Source: a virus. From it: a DNA stretch of 21,333 bases. Positions 5,625-14,146 of this stretch are shown piece by piece. How positions within the stretch are numbered: the first letter of the stretch is position 1; each line of letters begins with the position of its first letter. Below the pieces are notes generated by a model. That model did no database searches. It was not told the origin of the DNA and worked only from the letters and a program-made list of their open reading frames with translations. Made by a program: the position numbers and the translations under genes. The DNA lies in the IMG/VR virus record IMGVR_UViG_3300034980_000250, positions 1 through 21,333 of that record; one strand, written 5' to 3'.

Positions 5625-7898
5625 ATGGCGACCCCTCTTAATACCACAGTCTCGTCTTCTGGTCACTACGGTGGCGATGATGCGTCAGCTCAGCCTGACA
5701 ATCAGATGGATGCGGCGGGCATGGGTGATCCGAGCGCGATCGCCAGAGAAGTAGCCGAGTTCCACCGCAAGGGCCTAGACAGCAAGCGATTCCATGATCT
5801 GACAGCCGAGAAGTACCTCATCCACATCGATGGCGAGGGTGATAACCAGTGGGCTGACCTGTACAACGGTGAGAGGATCCAGATCCCGCACAACCTGAGT
5901 GGCGTACCACGAGCTCAGAACAACCTGCTGCGTCCTATGGTGGACAACATGGTAGCCTACCACACGACGATGCCGTTCAGGTTCGTGGTGGAGACCAGGC
6001 CAGATCGCCAATCGAGAGAATCGGGAGCGATCGACCAGGCGTTCGCCAACTACATAGCAACTCAGCAGAACCTGAACAGCTTGTTCGCTGAAGCTATGTA
6101 CATGGCATCGGCTTACGGTCATTGCCCCGTACACGCTCAATGGCGTGACGATCCACAATTCGACGCCTACCAGCCTGTACACGCAGAAGGTATGCAGGGA
6201 CCACAACGTGGATCGATAGATTGCTGGGTAGGAGACCCGTTCGACACGGTATACTCGACTGGCGCAACTCGTGGCAACGTCCAGAGAATGACCTACGGAC
6301 GTGTAGTCAGCGCAGAGGGAGTGCGGCAGGCGTTCCCCGAGATACCAAACATCGAAGGCAGCACCAAGCTCAACTCATCGAGCAGGTTCCAGCGCACGGT
6401 CAGGAAATGGCTGATGGCTGGCAACTCGATTCACGGCACCTCGGCGCTGATGACCGGACAAGGTGGCGAAGAGCTCATAGCCTTGGTCTATCGCGAGATC
6501 GCCCCTGGGGCAGACGTAAACTACCCCTATGGACGACTTACGATGATCGCCCTCAACGGATCCGCGTCAACCGACGCGGCAGACGCCTCCGGCGGTGGCA
6601 CGACAGGTGGCTTCGGTAACGCCGTACTACTACACGACGGGCCTCTACCTGGTGGCTCATTTAGCTGTGTGCAGGTCTACAGCGCAAATCGCTTCGATGA
6701 CGTGCATGGTAAGCCGTATGTGGCCGATTTGGACGAGGACCAGGTCCAGCTCAACCAGCTAGAGACGCTGGTCAACGAGTTTGTGAGACGTTCGGTCAGG
6801 GCTCCACTGATCACTGCCGGAGTGATCGCAGACGACAGTGCGGCCTACATAGACGACGGTGAGATAGAGATCGATCCAGGAGCAGGCTTCGTGCCGCAGT
6901 ACCTGGAGCTCCCCTACCGTCACATACCGCTGCTTGAGAACAAGATCCAGCGCATAGAGGCTGGGATGTTCCGTAAGGGAGGCTGGCAGGCCGCGAGCCG
7001 TGGAGAGAGCAAGTCCGGTGACGCTGCTGCCAAGGTAGTAGCCCTGGCACGGGCAGATGACACCGTACACGGTCCTACCAACCAGAGATTCAGGGAGAGC
7101 GCCGAGCAGTTCATGGGTATCTGTTGGAATCTAATGAAGGAATACGGCGATGTGCCGTGGCTTGTGGATATAGCTGGTGACGAGATCGCACACCTCATCA
7201 AGCCCTACATCGACAGGAGCCAGCTCTCCGAGATGCTGCCGATATACCGACTCACGTCGGGGTTCGGTGCCACGACGGAGAATAAGGCACAGACGCTGAT
7301 GAATCTGTGGGGCATGGTAGATCCAAAGACAGGCGAGCGTGCCATCTCCACCAGGCAATTCAAGAAGCAATACCCAGACAGAAGCCTCTGGCCTGACGAG
7401 CTCGATCCACAAGAGATGCGAGAGCGTAGGGCTAAGGTCGTCAACCAGGGCATAAGGGAGGTGGTCAAGTCTTTCAGAGAGGAGTACGGCCTGGATCCCC
7501 AGCAAGTCACTGGTATGCAGAACCCTATGGTCGAGCAGATTGCACAGCATTTATGGCCTATCATTGACGGGCAGTACCCTATTATGATGGATGACGACAG
7601 CACAGCTCACCTCGAAGCGTTGTCTACGATGACGCAAGACGAGAGCGAAGACTCGATTGTGAGAAGGATAGCCATGCTCAGGCAGGATCAGTTCTTCAAA
7701 TGGCTGAGTGGACAACAGATATCGAGGGCGGCCCAGGTAGAGGCTCCCTCTCCTGGACAGCTAGCGGCGGCATCGACATCTCCTGGTGGATCACCAGGTC
7801 TTGCGAGCGCAGAAGCTGGCTCGCCCACGTCTGAAGCAATGAATACATCCACTACCGAGATATCAAAACTGACTCAAGCAGCGAAGGGTGCTGCATAA
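5625..7898 (+). CDS. Portal protein
   Basis: 757 residues, close in length to the large portals of short-tailed phages (P22 gp1 is about 725). The portal is the dodecameric ring at one capsid vertex through which the terminase loads DNA. Supporting stretches are RAQNNLLRPMVDNMVAYHT (about 96-114) with the following FANYIATQQNLNSLFAEAMYMASAYGH region, a stem/wing-like part EDQVQLNQLETLVNEFVRRSVR, and LENKIQRIEAGMF followed by a Gly/Ser-rich loop. The C-terminus has low-complexity Ser/Gly/Pro/Ala sequence. Position between terminase and scaffold is typical. The ATG has no visible Shine-Dalgarno sequence, unusual here for a highly needed gene; Met codon 5706 is a weaker alternative. Confidence 0.87.
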   Translation: MATPLNTTVSSSGHYGGDDASAQPDNQMDAAGMGDPSAIAREVAEFHRKGLDSKRFHDLTAEKYLIHIDGEGDNQWADLYNGERIQIPHNLSGVPRAQNNLLRPMVDNMVAYHTTMPFRFVVETRPDRQSRESGAIDQAFANYIATQQNLNSLFAEAMYMASAYGHCPVHAQWRDDPQFDAYQPVHAEGMQGPQRGSIDCWVGDPFDTVYSTGATRGNVQRMTYGRVVSAEGVRQAFPEIPNIEGSTKLNSSSRFQRTVRKWLMAGNSIHGTSALMTGQGGEELIALVYREIAPGADVNYPYGRLTMIALNGSASTDAADASGGGTTGGFGNAVLLHDGPLPGGSFSCVQVYSANRFDDVHGKPYVADLDEDQVQLNQLETLVNEFVRRSVRAPLITAGVIADDSAAYIDDGEIEIDPGAGFVPQYLELPYRHIPLLENKIQRIEAGMFRKGGWQAASRGESKSGDAAAKVVALARADDTVHGPTNQRFRESAEQFMGICWNLMKEYGDVPWLVDIAGDEIAHLIKPYIDRSQLSEMLPIYRLTSGFGATTENKAQTLMNLWGMVDPKTGERAISTRQFKKQYPDRSLWPDELDPQEMRERRAKVVNQGIREVVKSFREEYGLDPQQVTGMQNPMVEQIAQHLWPIIDGQYPIMMDDDSTAHLEALSTMTQDESEDSIVRRIAMLRQDQFFKWLSGQQISRAAQVEAPSPGQLAAASTSPGGSPGLASAEAGSPTSEAMNTSTTEISKLTQAAKGAA

Positions 7899-7912
7899 CA
7901 TGAAGAGGTACT

Positions 7913-9190
7913 ATGTCTGACACCGCCGCCGTAACGGCCTCGGAAGTCACAGAAGCACCAGTAGAAGCTCCTGTAGTCGAGGCACCACCGACTCCAGAAG
8001 CACCGCCAGCAGTCGATAGGACACGGCAGACTGTCTCGGACATCAAGCAGGGTGCCAAAGAGCGCCTAGGTGCCAAGCTAGAGGCAGCTATCGCTGAGCA
8101 GGAAACACAAACAAATGCCGCTGACCGTATGCGCCAACCGAAAGGTACGCCGCAGGGCGGTCAGTTTATGAAAGGAGAACAAGCCGAGGAGTCGCCCGAA
8201 AGCTCGACTTCCGGTGCCCAAGCCCCCGATACCGTAGCTGCTTCAGCTTCTGAAGTGGCAATGGGCGGGGCCACGGACACTCAGGCCACTACCCCTGACG
8301 TTACGTCCGTGACAGTCCCCGTCGCAGACAATCATCCCCTGCGACAACGGGGGCGCGAGGCGTTCACGGTAGCTTCTGAAGATGAACGAGATCTCAGAGC
8401 TCTGCTGAACAGCCACGTCCGTAGGTCCGATCTCGACCAAGCGTCTCAACAGCTCAACGAAGTCAGCGCCCAACTCATAGAGACCCGCGCTGATGCAGAG
8501 TACTGGAGGCAACAAGCGAGTTCGGGTGGTATTCTGACTTCCGAACAGGAGCAGACATACCGAGACCTGTTACAGACCTATGGACAGGCCGATGCCGATA
8601 CTTATCGCAACGGTATCTTGACGACACAAGGAGCCGAGGGCCTTGAGCAGGCCAAAGCAGAAGCGCGTAGTCAGTACATGAACGAGGTAGCTGTCCAGCG
8701 GGCCAACAAGTTCGCCAACGACGCTATCGGTGACGCTATGCGGGGCAATCCAAACACGAGTGTGCCTCCGCAGTATCCGCTTTGGAATGAAACAGAGGTC
8801 AGGCAGGCTCTGTCTGGATATGGTTCGATATGCTCAGCCAGAGGTGAGGAGCCTACACCAAGTGGTTGGTATACTTATGCAAATGCTGCGTATGCCCAAA
8901 GCCCAGATGTGCAGGCCCACCAGGCTGTAGATGCCGCTGCGACAAGGAAGAAAGAGCTCGCGGCAGCAGAGGCGAAGGTCAAAGAAGAAGCGCGGCAGCA
9001 AGAGGCGAACAACCTCGAAAAGGCTGCCACTCGTCACGCGACACGACCAGGGTCTATCCCGAGTACGTTGGCGGCAGGAGTGCGAGATCATGGCACACCG
9101 ACCGCGAACAACGAACTCAGGGCTATGAGCCCTAGTCAACAAAAACGAGCTCGTCGATCCCGCATTAGAACGTGGGGTCAGCGGGCGTAA
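7913..9190 (+). CDS. Probable scaffolding protein
   Basis: 425 residues between portal and major capsid genes, where the assembly scaffold is usually coded. The N-terminal 40 residues are low-complexity Ala/Pro/Glu/Val, followed by a basic patch with PKGTPQGGQFMKG (about 76-88), a disordered Ser/Thr/Ala region, then long charged helical and probably coiled-coil stretches (SQQLNEVSAQLIETRADAEYW and KKELAAAEAKVKEEARQQEANNLEKA). The C-terminus is strongly basic (QQKRARRSRIRTWGQRA), as in scaffolds that bind the coat protein electrostatically. Such proteins line the inside of the procapsid and leave or are cleaved before packaging. AGAGG (7904-7908) supports ATG 7913. No protease domain is visible. 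Confidence 0.75.
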   Translation: MSDTAAVTASEVTEAPVEAPVVEAPPTPEAPPAVDRTRQTVSDIKQGAKERLGAKLEAAIAEQETQTNAADRMRQPKGTPQGGQFMKGEQAEESPESSTSGAQAPDTVAASASEVAMGGATDTQATTPDVTSVTVPVADNHPLRQRGREAFTVASEDERDLRALLNSHVRRSDLDQASQQLNEVSAQLIETRADAEYWRQQASSGGILTSEQEQTYRDLLQTYGQADADTYRNGILTTQGAEGLEQAKAEARSQYMNEVAVQRANKFANDAIGDAMRGNPNTSVPPQYPLWNETEVRQALSGYGSICSARGEEPTPSGWYTYANAAYAQSPDVQAHQAVDAAATRKKELAAAEAKVKEEARQQEANNLEKAATRHATRPGSIPSTLAAGVRDHGTPTANNELRAMSPSQQKRARRSRIRTWGQRA

Positions 9191-9207
9191 ATATGAGGTT
9201 TTGACCT

Positions 9208-10530
9208 ATGGCATTAGGATCACAAGTCTCCGGCCTTGAGGCGATTACCGACCTCACGGGGCTGGTACATGAGATTTATGCTGGTGAGGTCAAGCCGAAC
9301 GTGTCCTCCTGGTCACCTACCAGCCAGCTCTTTCAAGAGGCTGGAGCAGGTGACTACCGCATCGATGGCGAGAAGCTTGTCTTCTCAGCCGATCTGACGT
9401 ATGCGGGTGGAGCGATGGGTTCGGACGGTAACCTCCCCGACCACCAGTATGTTGATGCGGTGGAAGGAGAGACCACACCAGCTAGGCTCTACGTTCGTAG
9501 AGCAATCGATAACTTTATCGAAAAGCGTGCAACTCGCGGTCCAGGCGCGTTCGGTGACCTACTCGGTCGTATGTTCGACCAGATGTGGGATGCATTCGGG
9601 CGAGCTCAGATCCGTCACGCTATTGGCACGTCGAACGGTACGCTGTGTAAGGTATCGTCTCGCACGAGCTCAACTGTCTTCGTTGTAAAGGACGGATACG
9701 GTCACGAAGACACACCGCCGCTCCTCCATATGGAGGTAGGCATGATCATCAACTGGGTTGATACTGGCAGCTCGAATGCGTTAGCAGGCGCAGGGACCAT
9801 CAGTGCTATCACCTTTAGCACGAATACGGTAACTGTCACGACTGCTGGCACATGGGAGCCTGGCAACGCCCTGGCGGCTAACGATCTGATCGTTAACGCC
9901 ACAACCCCTAACATCTCGACGGATTACTTCGCATCAGAGTACACGAATGCGCCTAACGGCTTGCTTAATATCGTGGATCCTGACGCAGATTCGACGACGG
10001 TGTTTAACATTTCACAATCGACATATCCGCGCTGGAAGCCTTATCGTAAGGCGAGTGCAACCTTCGATCACATCGAAGTGACCGAGCACTTCAGGCAGCT
10101 TAGGGCGAAATCCACCTCACCCGTAGGGCCGAGCACACACGTTTGCTGCGCCCAGGGTAGTGTGATCGCCGAGCTCGCCAGAACGCTCGTCGGGTTCCAG
10201 CAGCAGACTGCACTCGGACGCACGTTCGAGGGCGGCTATGAGGCTGTTCGGATCGCCAATATGGACTTCATTGAAGACGATTGGCAGATCCACGATGTAC
10301 TCTACACCCTATCGGTTGAAGACCTCTTCACAGTCGATCTCGACGGTGAAGCCGATTACTTCGCTGAAGACGGCAGCCAGTTCAGCCGCCTGAGCGACTT
10401 CGACGGTAAGGAGTGGTACGTCAAAAGTTACAAACAGTCATTCAGTGATCGCCGTAACAGGCACGCTGCGTTGACAGGCATTAGCCTTGCTAACGTGACT
10501 GCTAGTGACTTCAGCCCAGTGCCTAGCTAA
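9208..10530 (+). CDS. Major capsid protein (probable HK97 fold)
   Basis: 440 residues directly after the scaffold gene, with TGAGGT (9193-9198) before ATG 9208. The product has the usual features of a HK97-fold coat protein: an N-terminal arm, a long spine-like helix region (FGDLLGRMFDQMWDAFGRAQIRHAIG, about 117-142), a central Gly/Thr/Ala-rich beta domain (about 185-225), and a C-terminal core with RTFEGGYEAVRIANMDFIEDD and DGKEWYVKSYKQSFSDRRNRHAALTG. It would form the icosahedral shell around the portal. I cannot assign a named subfamily by eye; the call rests on size, gene order and composition. A GC-rich hairpin follows the stop. Confidence 0.85.
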   Translation: MALGSQVSGLEAITDLTGLVHEIYAGEVKPNVSSWSPTSQLFQEAGAGDYRIDGEKLVFSADLTYAGGAMGSDGNLPDHQYVDAVEGETTPARLYVRRAIDNFIEKRATRGPGAFGDLLGRMFDQMWDAFGRAQIRHAIGTSNGTLCKVSSRTSSTVFVVKDGYGHEDTPPLLHMEVGMIINWVDTGSSNALAGAGTISAITFSTNTVTVTTAGTWEPGNALAANDLIVNATTPNISTDYFASEYTNAPNGLLNIVDPDADSTTVFNISQSTYPRWKPYRKASATFDHIEVTEHFRQLRAKSTSPVGPSTHVCCAQGSVIAELARTLVGFQQQTALGRTFEGGYEAVRIANMDFIEDDWQIHDVLYTLSVEDLFTVDLDGEADYFAEDGSQFSRLSDFDGKEWYVKSYKQSFSDRRNRHAALTGISLANVTASDFSPVPS

Positions 10531-10572
10531 TAGGCGTATGGGTAGTATGAATTAGTATCGAAACGGGTTGTT

Positions 10573-10599
10573 GGGCGGGGGGCACAAGGCCTCCCGCCC
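10573..10599 (+). terminator. GC-rich hairpin after the capsid gene
   Basis: Two 11-base arms (10573-10583 and 10589-10599) pair fully with one G-U, around the 5-base loop ACAAG. No run of T follows, so it is not a textbook intrinsic terminator. It may end or attenuate transcription, or protect the 3' end of abundant capsid mRNA. Two similar hairpins lie at 11572-11604 and 14095-14122. The remainder of 10531-10636 holds nothing else I can name. Confidence 0.6.
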
Positions 10600-10636
10600 A
10601 GCCTCTAACGCCTTCTAGGCAAGGGACCATTTTCAA

Positions 10637-11551
10637 ATGTCAAGTCAGGAACTGAATAACAGGCTGCGTAACGCTCTGCGCGAGGTGAAGTATTCGCAGG
10701 AATTGCGGAACCTCATCAACCACACGACGGGCTCCATATACTATGTGGACTCGGGTAGTGGAGCTGCGGCCAACACAGGGGACGCCTCAGACGAGGCTCT
10801 GATCACAATCGACGCCGCGATCAATAAATGCACGGCGAGCAAGGGCGACATCGTTTATGTGATGCCAGGACACGCGGAGACGCTCAGCGCCGCCGCAGGT
10901 ATCGCCGCAGACGTGGCGGGCATCAGCATCATCGGCCTAGGTCGAGGCACTGACCGCCCACAGGTCACGCTCGACGATACGGCAGCGACCGTTACAGTGA
11001 CGGCTGCGAATGTCAGCATCCAGAACATCCACTTTATCAACGATGTGGACGCTCTCGTGGTAGGTATTCCCGTCACGGCAGCTCACTGCCGGATCGAGAA
11101 CTGCCTGTTCGACGACGCTACGGCATCGAAGCAGACGATCCACTGGATCACGCTCAGTGCCGATGCGGATTACTTCGAGTGCATTGGATGCGATCACCAC
11201 GGCAGCGACACCGCCGGATCCACCGCGTTCCTCACCGGAGCAGCGGCTGACCATGTCACGATTCGTAAACTGGTTAGCCACGGCGACTTCTCGGCAGCCA
11301 ACATCGACATGAGTGCTGCATGGACGGACTGTCTCATCGAAGACTGTGCCTTAGAGAACGCCAACGCGGTTGACGTGAACATCGAGGGATACAGTGCTGC
11401 CACGGGTCATGTCAGGTACAACAGTTGCATGATCGCGACGAACGGCCAGGTCACCTGGATCAACACTGTTGGGACGCTGGCCCTGTTTGAGAACTACGGG
11501 GTGAATCTAGGCGGCGAGACAGGTATGATTATCGGTACGGCGAGTAGTTAA
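10637..11551 (+). CDS. Beta-helix virion protein (probable capsid decoration or head fibre)
   Basis: 304 residues; AAGGGA (10621-10626) precedes ATG 10637. A helical N-terminus of about 30 residues is followed by YYVDSGSG and a stretch GDIVYVMPGHAETL (about 72-85) that I know from phage structural proteins with a right-handed beta-helix. Successive short strands then look like beta-helix rungs: VSIQNIHFIND, CRIENCLFDDA, YFECIGCDHHG, VTIRKLVSHG, CLIEDCALEN, VRYNSCMIATN. Such proteins are usually trimeric and face outward. Lying immediately after the major capsid gene, it is probably a head decoration or head fibre, though a tailspike is possible. No catalytic residues of a depolymerase are recognisable, so I do not claim an enzyme. 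Confidence 0.7.
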   Translation: MSSQELNNRLRNALREVKYSQELRNLINHTTGSIYYVDSGSGAAANTGDASDEALITIDAAINKCTASKGDIVYVMPGHAETLSAAAGIAADVAGISIIGLGRGTDRPQVTLDDTAATVTVTAANVSIQNIHFINDVDALVVGIPVTAAHCRIENCLFDDATASKQTIHWITLSADADYFECIGCDHHGSDTAGSTAFLTGAAADHVTIRKLVSHGDFSAANIDMSAAWTDCLIEDCALENANAVDVNIEGYSAATGHVRYNSCMIATNGQVTWINTVGTLALFENYGVNLGGETGMIIGTASS

Positions 11552-11553
11552 GC

Positions 11554-12102
11554 ATGGGTCTGATACACGCTGTAGGGGGCTCGGAACAACGCCGAGCCCC
11601 CTATGAGTTCCAGGACGCTGTCGAGCTGCACTTCAGGAAGAGTGGCAGGCACGCTCATATCGTGTGGATACCCGAGCCTGTCTGTCAGTGGCAGATACGG
11701 ATATCGCTCATGCCGGATGATCCGGTACTGGCGGCCTGGAAAGCAGGAGAGCTCGAAGAGGAGCCAGTCGAGACCGTCGAGATTACCTACTTTGACAAGG
11801 ATGTCGGGCTGTATGTGGGTTACGAATTAGAGGAATTAGGTGTAAGTGGGTTGACTGAGATGCTAGAGAAGGGCGACACATGGAGTGGTCAGGGTGAGTT
11901 TAGTTCGATCCAGGATGCGTTGACCTGGCAGGTGGAGACTCAGCGCAACACAAAGGAGCGCCTACGCCTAGCCATGCGAGAAGAAGCATTGGCAGTTGGC
12001 AGAGATGTGCGTAAGCGTGTTATGAAGGAACCGTTTTTACCAATAGGAATAGACCTATCACAGTCCCCCCCTGAAGAGGGGCCGACACAGGAGACACCAT
12101 GA
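11554..12102 (+). CDS. Hypothetical structural-region protein, 182 aa
   Basis: 182 residues from ATG 11554, two bases after the preceding stop, without a good Shine-Dalgarno sequence. Codons 7-17 lie inside a strong hairpin (11572-11604), so the first residues (VGGSEQRRAPY) are oddly constrained. The convincing protein part begins at about EFQDAVELHFRKSG, continues with beta-like HAHIVWIPEPVCQWQIRIS, and ends with a helical charged segment (TQRNTKERLRLAMREEALAVGRDVRKRVM). No family recognised. It lies among head genes and overlaps the next gene by ATGA. The true start is uncertain, but no better ATG or GTG preserves the conserved-looking EFQDAVEL segment. Confidence 0.6.
   Translation: MGLIHAVGGSEQRRAPYEFQDAVELHFRKSGRHAHIVWIPEPVCQWQIRISLMPDDPVLAAWKAGELEEEPVETVEITYFDKDVGLYVGYELEELGVSGLTEMLEKGDTWSGQGEFSSIQDALTWQVETQRNTKERLRLAMREEALAVGRDVRKRVMKEPFLPIGIDLSQSPPEEGPTQETP
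11572..11604 (+). terminator. GC-rich hairpin inside the start of a coding region
   Basis: Arms 11572-11584 and 11592-11604 pair over 13 bases (12 Watson-Crick, one G-U) around a 7-base loop. The core GGGGGCTCGG pairs with its complement without mismatch. No T run follows. It begins 18 bases after ATG 11554, so it either attenuates readthrough from the beta-helix gene or restrains translation of the gene containing it. Confidence 0.6.
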
Positions 12103-12641
12103 GACAGAGACTGAATAGAATTTCGAGACTGAAGCCACGCACCGTCCTGGGTGAGGACGAGACGATTATCGGCACACATACCGATGGCCGTCCTATCATT
12201 GAACGCACCTACACGAAGGACGTGCGCGAGGCAGTGCTCAACGAGAACGGCGAGCAATCGTGGAAGATGAACCAGCTAGGCATTCCAACGGTGCCGATCT
12301 ACGAGATCCGTCCAAAGAACCACACGGAGGTCTATGTCTGGGACGAGCTCCCAACAGGACACAACCATAAGAACTACGATTTCCGTGTAGATCCAGCAGA
12401 GATCGAGCGCAACGAGAAGAAGGATCGCGTCGAGACGCTGAAGGACGAGTTCTTCGAGGCGGCAGAAGAGCGAGGGCTCAGTGCCGACGATATAGCAGGG
12501 TTCATCGCTGACGGACGGGAAGAGAGCAAGTCCGATGCGACTGGATTCATAGAGGTAGAAGAAGTAGAAGAAGACGAGATCGCTGCGTTACCAGACAGAC
12601 GCCTGCCTCGAAGACGTAAACCCCAAACTACCGTGACCTAA
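12099..12641 (+). CDS. Hypothetical protein, 180 aa
   Basis: The start overlaps the previous stop (ATGA), with AGGAG at 12089-12093. 180 residues; strongly charged. The N-terminal 30 residues are basic (RQRLNRISRLKPR), the middle has beta-like stretches (IPTVPIYEIRPKNHTEVYVWDELP) and a helical acidic part (EIERNEKKDRVETLKDEFFEAAEERGLSADDIAGFIADG), and the C-terminus switches from very acidic (EVEEVEEDEIAAL) to very basic (DRRLPRRRKPQ). I recognise no family. Its place between head and connector genes suggests a virion or assembly role. The acidic-then-basic tail may bind DNA or the capsid inside; that is inference. Confidence 0.6.
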   Translation: MRQRLNRISRLKPRTVLGEDETIIGTHTDGRPIIERTYTKDVREAVLNENGEQSWKMNQLGIPTVPIYEIRPKNHTEVYVWDELPTGHNHKNYDFRVDPAEIERNEKKDRVETLKDEFFEAAEERGLSADDIAGFIADGREESKSDATGFIEVEEVEEDEIAALPDRRLPRRRKPQTTVT

Positions 12642-13339
12642 TGGCTGTACTCACCAATCTGGCAAGTCTACAGCGGGCCTTCTATAGGCTTACTGATACT
12701 GCTGCTGATGACGACTCTCTAATCGAGCACGACGACTCGTCCCTGGAGACCGTCAACCAGTTTCTTCAGTATGGGCTGAACGACGCTCAGGACTATCTGA
12801 TGGACTGCGGGCTGTCCGATCGGTGGGTGTCACAAGCCACGGCGATCACGTCGTGGAGCGGCACGGAAGCCAACGATGGTGGCCGCTACAAGGGGCTTGA
12901 GAGCGACTTCTTCCGGCTGGCTGGCGACGACATGACCAGTGCGCTCAGGAAGATAGATGGCACGCGCTGGGGTAACCTGGTGGACTTCAGGGACAGATTT
13001 AGGGTCAGAGGCAACCGCTACTGGCTGCAAGGCGAGAACCTGTGGATCGCCAGGGGTGCTAATCCACCTGCAAGCTTGATCTACGACTACCATCACCGAC
13101 TGCCTACGCTATCGAGCTCCACAGTCGATTTTCCTAGCGAGGATCGCCCGCTGATCGTGGCATACGCAGCAGAGCGAGCGATGGAAGACTCATGGCTTCC
13201 TGGTGGACAAGAGATGGAAGCCAAGATCCGAAACAAGGTCAGGACGTGCGAGCAACGTGCGTTCCGGCGCTCACGACGTAGCAGGACTCAGAGAAAGCTC
13301 AGACCGAAACCTACTCTGGGCACACATTATTTCACATAG
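12641..13339 (+). CDS. Probable head-tail connector (adaptor) protein
   Basis: 232 residues, TAATG overlap with the previous gene. The N-terminal part (LASLQRAFYRLTDTAADDDSLIEHDDSSLETVNQFLQYGLNDAQDYLMDCG) is helical and resembles the adaptor proteins that dock under the portal: a helix, a loop and a helix, with a central beta-like insertion (NRYWLQGENLWIARG, about 128-142) and a helical C-terminus followed by a basic tail (RRSRRSRTQRKLRPKP). Adaptors such as P22 gp4 and lambda gpW/HK97 gp6-type proteins sit at this genome position after capsid genes. The assignment is by position and general pattern, not by a diagnostic motif. A second possibility is a generic structural protein of the neck. 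Confidence 0.5.
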   Translation: MAVLTNLASLQRAFYRLTDTAADDDSLIEHDDSSLETVNQFLQYGLNDAQDYLMDCGLSDRWVSQATAITSWSGTEANDGGRYKGLESDFFRLAGDDMTSALRKIDGTRWGNLVDFRDRFRVRGNRYWLQGENLWIARGANPPASLIYDYHHRLPTLSSSTVDFPSEDRPLIVAYAAERAMEDSWLPGGQEMEAKIRNKVRTCEQRAFRRSRRSRTQRKLRPKPTLGTHYFT

Positions 13340-13392
13340 TACCAGTAGTACCAACCACCTCAAGAGGGCCGAGAGCCTAGGAGAGCAGTATA

Positions 13393-14076
13393 ATGGCTGG
13401 ATCACAGGGAATTTACCGTACCCCAGCGATGGGGGTTGTCGAGAACCCGACCATAGGTCGTCAAGGCGACTTTTTGGATCTGTCCTTGAGCCGTCAAGGA
13501 GCACAGGTCACGCAGGACCAGGTTCTCGCGTGGGCTATCGCGGGACGACTGTTTCACGCGCAGCAAGGTGACGCGGCAACGCAGTTGGCGTGGACCGAGA
13601 CAGCGTATGACGAGGATCAGCCGCAGTTCGCACTGACAGTGCCGACCGGACGGACGGTCATTCCGGTATCATTGGTTCTCAACATTGAGGACCAGGCAGG
13701 CACGGACAATCACTACATCTGGTCAACCACCACGAACAGCATTGGGGCTGGCACATCGACTTCTATGACGATCAGCCCAATGCGTACAGACGCCCCGCAC
13801 TCTTCGGCGTGCAGCGCCTACAGCCTGTACACGGGCAACGCGACGGCGGCGACTGGCCTCATTGAAGTTGCTCGGTGGGTGGATCCGTTCGCTGCGGCAG
13901 CGGGCACGTCCCCGTTCCAGCTCGTGTGGGACATCAAAACGGCCTCGAACATCCCAGTGTTGGTTGGGCCTGCGACGTTGCAGGCGCACATCATCGCAAC
14001 GAGCACAGACGCCGAGGGCTTCGGTGAATATGTGTGGGCTGAGTTCGAGACTCCAGCATTAGTGGACAAGCAGTAG
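13393..14076 (+). CDS. Probable virion structural protein, 227 aa
   Basis: 227 residues from ATG 13393, with AGGAGAG (13379-13385) upstream. The sequence is poor in Lys and rich in Ala, Thr, Ser and Gly, with alternating beta strands: TVIPVSLVLNIED, DNHYIWSTTTN, TSTSMTISPM, SPFQLVWDIKTAS, ATLQAHIIATST and YVWAEFETPAL. This looks like a beta-sandwich (jelly-roll-like) virion protein such as a decoration or baseplate/neck component. No named family. It is followed by a GC-rich hairpin before the fibre gene, as the capsid gene is, which fits an abundantly expressed structural protein. A 53-base gap before it carries no recognised signal apart from the ribosome binding site. Confidence 0.6.
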   Translation: MAGSQGIYRTPAMGVVENPTIGRQGDFLDLSLSRQGAQVTQDQVLAWAIAGRLFHAQQGDAATQLAWTETAYDEDQPQFALTVPTGRTVIPVSLVLNIEDQAGTDNHYIWSTTTNSIGAGTSTSMTISPMRTDAPHSSACSAYSLYTGNATAATGLIEVARWVDPFAAAAGTSPFQLVWDIKTASNIPVLVGPATLQAHIIATSTDAEGFGEYVWAEFETPALVDKQ

Positions 14077-14094
14077 AAGTAAAACCCTGAAGTA

Positions 14095-14122
14095 GGGGGT
14101 GGGGGCTAAAGCCCCTGCCCCC
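14095..14122 (+). terminator. GC-rich hairpin before the fibre gene
   Basis: Arms 14095-14106 and 14111-14122 pair over 12 bases (two G-U pairs) around the loop TAAA. No T run follows. It sits in the gap between a structural gene and the fibre gene; the fibre ribosome binding site AGAGGGT (14133-14139) comes 10 bases after it. It may partly terminate transcription and so keep fibre output below that of the genes before it. Confidence 0.6.
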
Positions 14123-14146
14123 CCTCACGGCACAGAGGGTACATAA

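Noticed and set aside
5605-5628. A possible promoter (TTGACT followed by TATATC) before the portal gene
   Set aside because: The spacing is wrong: the AT-rich box follows with almost no spacer, and a proper -10 position falls inside the coding region.
10573-10599. A rho-independent terminator in the strict sense
   Set aside because: The stem is strong but no T run follows, so it is reported as a hairpin with uncertain function.
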